Positions 57,621 to 64,000 of a stretch of DNA of 64,000 nt are shown in pieces. How positions within the stretch are numbered: the first letter of the stretch is position 1; each line of letters starts with the position of its first letter. This DNA comes from Monilinia fructicola. Its lineage: Eukaryota; Ascomycota; Leotiomycetes; Helotiales; Sclerotiniaceae. Below the pieces are notes generated by a model. The model was given only the letters and a program-made list of their open reading frames with translations, was not told the origin of the DNA and ran no database searches. The position numbers and the translations under genes were made by a program. The stretch spans positions 2,767,501 through 2,831,500 of the forward strand of contig VICG01000001.1 in NCBI GenBank assembly GCA_008692225.1, written 5' to 3'.

Positions 57621-59642
57621 TCAGATGGACTTACCCGAGATAGTGAAGAACGGTTTCCCGTTCAAAATCGAAGAGCTTGATTTGGTACGTCTATGACCTG
57701 GCAGAGGTTCACTTCCAAACATTCCAATGCTTTTGTATCTCGGAATCGGCCTCGCCCTGTCAATTACCGATTCTCGTGGTTTAAATCCTGAAGTATAAGG
57801 AGTCAAGGGTGATAATTCCTGTAAAGATCTCTCTTTGAAATTTCCAGGAGTTCTACTAATAATAGATTCTACTATCTCAGGGTTGTCGTAAACAACATCA
57901 TTCATAAGCATGACTGTTTGTGGTTGAGATGCTATGTTCTTTTGAGGCATCATTGATCTTTGGAATCTAGGGTTGCTTGGCAAACCCGCAACAGGTCTAA
58001 AAGTCTGTTTCTCTTCCAAAGTTTCTAGATTATTAATTCCTCGTGGTGAGCGACGTCGCACCTCGTCTCGTGCAGGAGATATTGATGTAGAAGTTGACAG
58101 CCCAGATGTTGCCATCAATTCATTGGATTGATCCTGTCCTCCTCTTCCCGCAAAAATATTATTCTCGATTCTCGTATCTAATGGCGACACTCTTGGACGG
58201 AAAGGAGCCGCTCTTGGAGTATTGAACGAAGGCTTTTTGCTGGCAATCTCTCTTCGTTCACGGTCATTTTGAACAGCAGTTTTGAGGTCAATTGTTGCTA
58301 TCTTAGCAAAAGGTGTATCTGGGTCCGTTTCATCATTGACCATAGGTTTAGAGATAGTAAGTCCTCGAACGGATACCTTGGGACGTTTTCCAAGAACCGA
58401 AGTAGGCGTAGAAGTGTTGAAAGATCGCTCATTGGCTTGTATCAATGCTCCCTCACCGGATGCTAATGACGATGCAGGAAAATTGGTGGAGACAAAACCG
58501 CCTGGAGCTTGATATCCCGAAGCATCTCGCGCCATTCTTGAATCTCCAGCGTCGGCGACTTTCGTGAAGCCCCGTATATCTCTTTGGACTGGCGTAGAGG
58601 ATGGGTTGACTACAAACAATTGATTTTTAGTTCCAGGACGAGCAAATATGGGGGATCCTTCGGCTCCTATACCATTTTGGAACATCCCTCGAGATGGTGC
58701 CAGTGGGCTTGTAGAAAATGGAGATCGTGCACCCGCTGTCACAGAATCTTCTTTTTTAGGAGACAACAAATCCACTGGAAAAACAGTAATGACGCCTAGG
58801 AAACCTATTAGCACATTGTAAAAATTTTCGGCGATTCATACACACCAACGAGCACAAGAAGCCCATTTGCAGGTACGACGGTTCGAATGATCAAGCTAAT
58901 ACTAGGTATTCCAAGAATCAATGGTACACTTGTCTAAAAAAATTGTTAGCAATTCGTAATGAGAAAACTTTCCAGGCACAAACCATAGTCCAAACAGTAA
59001 ATCCTGCAATGACAAGCAATAAAGCTCGACTCTGAGCCTTTCGATCTTCACGGCGATCCCCAAACATTCCTAAAGAACTGGCCTGGACTAGCAAAGCCCC
59101 AACGATAATGAAATCCATCACCAGAACTACAATTGCCACAGGTAATATAGAAGTCTCGGCGACACATGTCGGTGAGAATTGAGGACGAGTAATTCCCACC
59201 AGAACACCCCCGCCAATCAATCGGATAGCCAATAGTCCTTGCAAGATTGCTCGAATGGCGGTAATCTTCGTTCCATGACCAATCGACCATAACAAGAATT
59301 GTTCGAGTGCCACCCTTGCCAATTGATCGAATCCAGTCGTAAATATTAATGCGGCCTGGCAAACTCCGGTACCTGTTGTGGGTATCAAGAGTTGTACGAA
59401 ATCGATTTGCGCCCACAGAACAGAAAACAACAAGAACAGTACGAGGACCAGCCTCCTGCCGTCCTTGAGAATGGTTGAAACATGACCTTTGAAATAGATG
59501 AGCAACGCGCCTGTTGCTGCCTGTAGAAGAATACCACTGTATTGATATAACGTTTAGCAACAATGATGAAAGATACTTGGGGCGAATGAACTGACAATGA
59601 AAAGGCAGCCGATAAGGTCTGGATAGTATCCGTTATACCCAT
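57621..59642 (-). CDS. Multi-pass membrane protein with disordered tail, unknown
   Basis: About 620 aa from exons 59642-59596, 59536-58984, 58933-58846 and about 58795-57621. The last acceptor could also be at 58804; both are in frame. It starts MGITDTIQTLSAAFSFGILL. Roughly seven hydrophobic helices fill residues 15-240 (GILLQAATGALLIYF, LVLVLFLLFSVLWAQIDFVQ, AIRLIGGGVLVGI, PVAIVVLVMDFIIVGALLV, and others). A long Ser/Pro/Arg-rich tail follows, ending SSSSILNGKPFFTISGKSI. The architecture resembles a fungal membrane sensor or scaffold, but I recognise no family. Only 68 bp separate its stop from the next ATG on the same strand, and GTAAGT stands right before the stop, so it may be the 5' half of one gene with the giant repeat protein. 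Confidence 0.68.
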
Positions 59643-62600
59643 CTCTGCGCAGCACCAACAAGAAAGATAATTATAATATAAATTCCCAAACTATGGGTGA
59701 AAATGTCAAGAATATGAAATCATGAAGGTCATTATGATCGTAGCCATTAACGAGAGCTCATGTTTGAAGGCGGGGTCGTCAACAGTAAGAATTTGTTAAT
59801 ATCAAAGATGTTTAGATGTGATGAAAAGAAGATGGTAGCAAGAATGCGAGATGAGTTCATGGCAAGGCTACCATGGATCCATTAGTATGGTGTGAGTAAA
59901 GAAAAACCGAGTGGATGGGCTCGAAAACGACGATCAGGGCACAGCATCTACTCAATTTGGGATAACTTGTTCCCAAGATGGTCGGGTACTGAAGTAAACT
60001 GTAACGCAAGCTCTAACAATGACAGGTACCGGCATTGCATAGAATCATTACTTGGCCAGAGGCTAAAACTTCAAATAACGATGGTCATTGGCTAATCGAG
60101 AGTCATGATAGTGTTGAAGTTGTTCTGTGCGTAGATCTTACTCAGGAGCACGGTTTTTGTTGAAAACTCGTCAAGTCTCAGGAGCACATGGCCACGTCCT
60201 TCCTTTGAAAGTTCCATGAATTTATGTGCGTTAAATAGACCAAAGAGAATTGAAAGGTTGAATCAATTCGATGCTTATCGAGATTCAAACAAGACATCTA
60301 TGGAGTTGAAATAGGAATCCAAGGAAGGAAAATACGAATCAAAAGAAGGAAAATGATAAGGTGGGCCATGAGTATATATAGTAAGACGATAGTTAGATTT
60401 GTATACTCTTCAAATCTACTCGACTTATGAGATCGAAAACCGCCTCAGCCTAGAAGAATGAGTGATTCCTAACAATGCCATGATAAAATCAAGACAACAA
60501 TGGCGTGGCGAAGATTCATTGACCAAAAAATATCAACCTTTGCTTCATCAGCACTTAGTTGGCTTTCATGATTGTTCCACGGTGGAATGCGCTCACTACT
60601 GCTACTCAAGCACTCGAAATTGTAATATTAGCTACCGGCAACAAAAGCCGAAGTCGACCTTGTATCTTCGAATGCCGTAATGGGTCTGAGGTTTATGAGA
60701 TCAATCCAAAATCCCCGAGGCAACTGATTCTTGATTGTCCATGGACTGGTCTGTATCGACAATGTACCCAAGGTAAGTATCGCAACCTTATCATTAGCGA
60801 CTCTGCCCAGAAAAATGGAAGTCTGCCAAGGCAAATGAAACAACCTCCCAAGCACCAACCATCACAACCTTCCATTTTCGAGCGGCAAACTCGCCCATGT
60901 TGAATGTGTGGCTAAAATGCATACAAATAAGATCATGATTTCGAAATCTCCATTTACATTGACCGATGAATTGATGATTGAATTTGATCGATGATAAAAG
61001 AAGTAAAAAGATTTGATGGGATGATATTATTCAATGATTCTTGCCGGGAAATGGGTCACGTGACATCAGGAAGGTGTAAGATTACTAATTAAAGATCTAA
61101 CCGTATTGGGCGTGCTAGCTCCTCGAGGACTACTAGGTAGGTATTATAAAGTCCTCCATTCTATACATCGTATAGAGAACAACAATGACGATTCGAGATT
61201 AAAAGAATACAGATCTAAGTACTTATAACTTTAACCCACCAAGTTAACACCAACGATTCCAATTCTCAAGTACTAACCTCTTTGCATATATTATAAGTTA
61301 GAATTATCAGCAGGTGTATAGATTGTATATATCTGATCATTGTTTATTTGCAGGGAAATTACTCCGATGAGGTCCTTTTCCTCTGATAATTCTATAGTAG
61401 CAAGAGGGGAGAATTTACAATAGAATAGTATGATCTACGGTAGAAGATGAAAAGTAGAATCTACGACAATGGGAGGCGGAGGGTAGAATTACCTAGGTAG
61501 AATGGAATAACAAAATCTACAGTGGAATGGTAGAATGTATGATGAAATAGAAGAATGCAGGGCGGAATGGGGAAAGTAGAATCAACGGCAGAATCAGTCG
61601 AATTCACAGCGGGAGGTGAAATGGTAGAATATACCATAGGCAGAGGCGACGGGTACGAACTAGATGAAATAATACCATCAATAGAACTAGCGGGAGATGG
61701 AGAGTAGCATCCAGGGTGGAATAATCAAATCCGCAGTGGAAAAGCAGAATGTACGATGCAAGGCGGAATAGAACTATTAGAACTGATGATGAAGATAGAA
61801 TGAATATACGGCAGAATGGTAGAATTGAATTCACGGCGAGAGTAGAAACTACCGTGGGCAAAAGCGGAGGGTAGAACTTACAGCGGAATAATCAAATCTG
61901 CAACAGAAGCGAAAAGTAAAATCTCCGATGAAAGGGCAGAAACTCTACTGAAAACCCCAGGAAGCACAAAAGTAAGACCCTTTCGATTTCCCTAGCATAA
62001 GAATACCTTACCATGCATACATCCATCCGTCCATCCAAGCTAAAACCCCAACCAACCATCAGACTCCCATCCCAATACCAACAATTCCCATCCTCCCATC
62101 CAAACCAGCCATCCCCTCGAATTCTCAAACCCATAACCCCACCCCCTAGATCCCTCCCCTACTCATCCAACAAACCCAGTTGCCATATCGATATCTGCCA
62201 ACGATCATCCAATTGCAAATGAAGTAATCCAGGAGCCCGAGATGAGACTGTTGGTGTGAAGCGAAGATGAAAGAATATATCACCATCAACCCATAAGAGC
62301 AGACGAAGAACAAATAACGAATTCAAAGTCTATGTATTATATGAAAGATATATCACCATCGTTGAAACAAGAACAGCTAAGAACTCGACGATAAACCACG
62401 CTCCACATCCTTGACAGGACATTCATCGAAGCTTCCTTGACAATTTCACTCAAATCCATCGCTTGTATATCGCACCAATCCCATCAAGTCCTTCACACAT
62501 CAGCCCATACCGTTTGACAATCCAACAGATCAACCATTTTCAGCTACTACATTTCAAACTTCATGATAACATTCATTAGATTTCCCATAAAACTCAACAT

Positions 62601-62764
62601 TGATTTCCTAGTACCCACTACCTCAAAGCCATTGCAATTTAGTGATAACTCCTCCAAGCCACTGAGTCGATTCATGTGCTAGTACTCATATCCCGAGATC
62701 ATTGCATCGTGGTATCCTTTGACGAAATGAAAAAAAATTCAACCCAAGTCCCCAGCGACGATAG
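59643..62764. other. 3.1-kb gene-free region with decayed minisatellite
   Basis: No supported gene. A degenerate GTAGAAT/GGAATGG repeat region lies at 61390-61930. CT/CA-rich pyrimidine DNA (62030-62160) is followed by AT-rich sequence. Confidence 0.5.
61390..61930. repeat. Degenerate minisatellite of GTAGAATCTACGG-like units
   Basis: Short blocks GTAGAAT, CTACGG/CTACAG and GGAATGG recur dozens of times in loose register. A longer block (GGAATAA-CAAAATC) appears at about 61504, 61717 and 61884, which suggests a higher-order unit of about 170-215 bp that has decayed by point change. Confidence 0.6.
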
Positions 62765-64000
62765 CTAATACCCATTCTTAACCTTGTCAAATTTACACAT
62801 CAACGCCCGGCTGGGCATAGAAACCTTGATGGGATCCTGTCCCATGAGCCTCGTCAAAGTAAAGCACCAGAACCTGCCGCCCTTCGCATTGGTCTGCGTC
62901 TTGCATTCGGTAACTCGATACAATCCATCGTATCGAATGCCCATTGCCGGGCCGTTCTTCCAAGAACAGCTGGCATTTCGAAGGACGCGAACCGGCTTCC
63001 TGGTGGAGATCGATCGTCTCATGGATTGTATACGAGGATTCAAAGAGTCGGGTTCCTTGGATGTGCAGTCCCTGGCTCCAGGAGCAGAATAATAGACGGT
63101 ATCGCCCATGTCTTGATCAAATCCTTCATAATGGCTGGAGATCACGATTGAATGAGCTCCCAGGTCCTTGTCGCCAGATATGCCACCTTGAGAGGCACCT
63201 GTTTTGCAAGTTAGTCTGTATTCGTGGGTATAGTGAGTTTTTGTAGGAATAAACATACCATGTGCTCCATCCCTAAGTGCGGCAAGTTGTGTAGGCCAAC
63301 AATCACCAACGGTGAGACCATTGTGACCGTAGTTGCAACATTCCTTCTTAAAGGTATCTCGTGTCTCTGGGTTCAGTCTGTAACCTCTTCCATCCCATAG
63401 AAAGCCACGCATGATTCCATTGTCTCCAAAGATAGGGTGATTGGAAGGGGGTGGAGGTGGCACTTCTGAGAAATTGGAAGTCGAATTCTCTCTCGATCTC
63501 TTAGCTGAGCCAGTTGTTTCTCCATCTGAAGAACTTCTCTTTCTGTTATTTGCATTGACAACCTGGGTGTCTATGCTTAACGAAGGAGAAGACAGTGGTG
63601 TCTCAAAGCCATTGCGAGCTTCGATTTGACTGATTATCTCATCTGCAATGACGGTGTAACTATCAGGGAATTTGATTTGTGGGTCCGTAAAGAGTCCGAG
63701 AACCGTCTTAAGTGAGAGTTTCTTACTATGATAAAGTTAATTACTGTATAGCTATGCAAGATAAGGAAGGAAGGACAGAACTCATACCTAAACTCAGGGG
63801 TTACCATAGAGGGCGTCAAGGTAATGAGGGATGTGACAATATAGAGAAAGAGCCTAATATCCTTCCATTGTTCAGGGATAGGAGATCTGCCGCCTTTGGA
63901 GCGCACAGCTGCTGTAGCTACAGACTTCTTTAAGCCTATGAGTTTATTAAGGGCTTGATTTGAATCATGATAGACATCCAAAGATGTGAACTCTGAATCT
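62765..64000 (-). CDS. SRA-YDG domain protein (5' end beyond window)
   Basis: Partial gene; the frame is still open at the right edge. Exons are edge (64000)-63788, 63725-63259 and 63198-62765, with GT..AG introns in phase. The N-terminal part is helical and polar, a Ser/Pro linker (EVPPPPPSNHP) follows, and then the SRA-YDG domain. It shows QLAALRDGAHGASQGGISGDKD, AHSIVISSHYEGFDQDMGD, TVYYSAPGARD, PVRVLRNAS and the signature GIRYDGLYRV. SRA domains bind methylated or hemimethylated CpG by base flipping (UHRF1, plant SUVH). No RING, PHD or SET domain is visible in this part. The role in this fungus is inferred: a methyl-DNA reader in chromatin or repeat silencing. Confidence 0.88.

Noticed and set aside
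61390..61930. CRISPR-like array
   Set aside because: Units are not conserved, spacing is irregular, and the host is a fungus; a decayed minisatellite fits better.

Overview
The window is nuclear DNA from a filamentous ascomycete (Pezizomycotina; perhaps Leotiomycetes, which I judge only from protein style). Genes carry several short introns of about 45-130 nt with GT..AG borders and two GC..AG exceptions. Intergenic DNA is AT-rich, and several proteins are fungal-specific. I joined exons by hand using splice motifs, reading phase and conserved protein motifs.

Left part (0-25 kb): ordinary housekeeping and secretory genes. These are a thioredoxin, an aldo/keto reductase, a homocysteine S-methyltransferase, a J-domain protein, an unknown single-pass membrane protein, a small secreted GPI-type protein, Mgm101, a COA4-like twin CX9C protein, biotin-protein ligase and a secreted GH47 alpha-mannosidase. 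The stretch from 10.7 to 18.3 kb is gene-poor and looks decayed. It holds a 192-bp pogo/Tc1-type MITE, a beta-trefoil-like gene broken by two frameshifts, and a few orphan ORFs. A second gene-poor stretch lies at 25.4-29.1 kb.

Centre (29-51 kb): what I read as a complete galactosaminogalactan (GAG) exopolysaccharide cluster. In order it holds a giant membrane GT4 glycosyltransferase (gt4c-like, about 3001 aa), the CE18 deacetylase agd3, the membrane-anchored GH114 galactosaminidase ega3, the GH135 hydrolase sph3 and the UDP-glucose/UDP-GlcNAc 4-epimerase uge3. From what is known in Aspergillus fumigatus, Uge3 would supply UDP-Gal and UDP-GalNAc, Gt4c would polymerise and export the chain, Agd3 would deacetylate it outside the cell, and Sph3 and Ega3 would trim it. 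As I remember it, the gene order matches A. fumigatus.

Right part (51-64 kb): a very large acidic, disordered protein built from degenerate repeats with LW/LF and WL motifs. It lies directly downstream of a multi-pass membrane protein gene, and the two may form one transcription unit. Then comes a 3-kb gene-free stretch with a decayed minisatellite, and an SRA-YDG (methylated-DNA reader type) gene that runs off the right edge.
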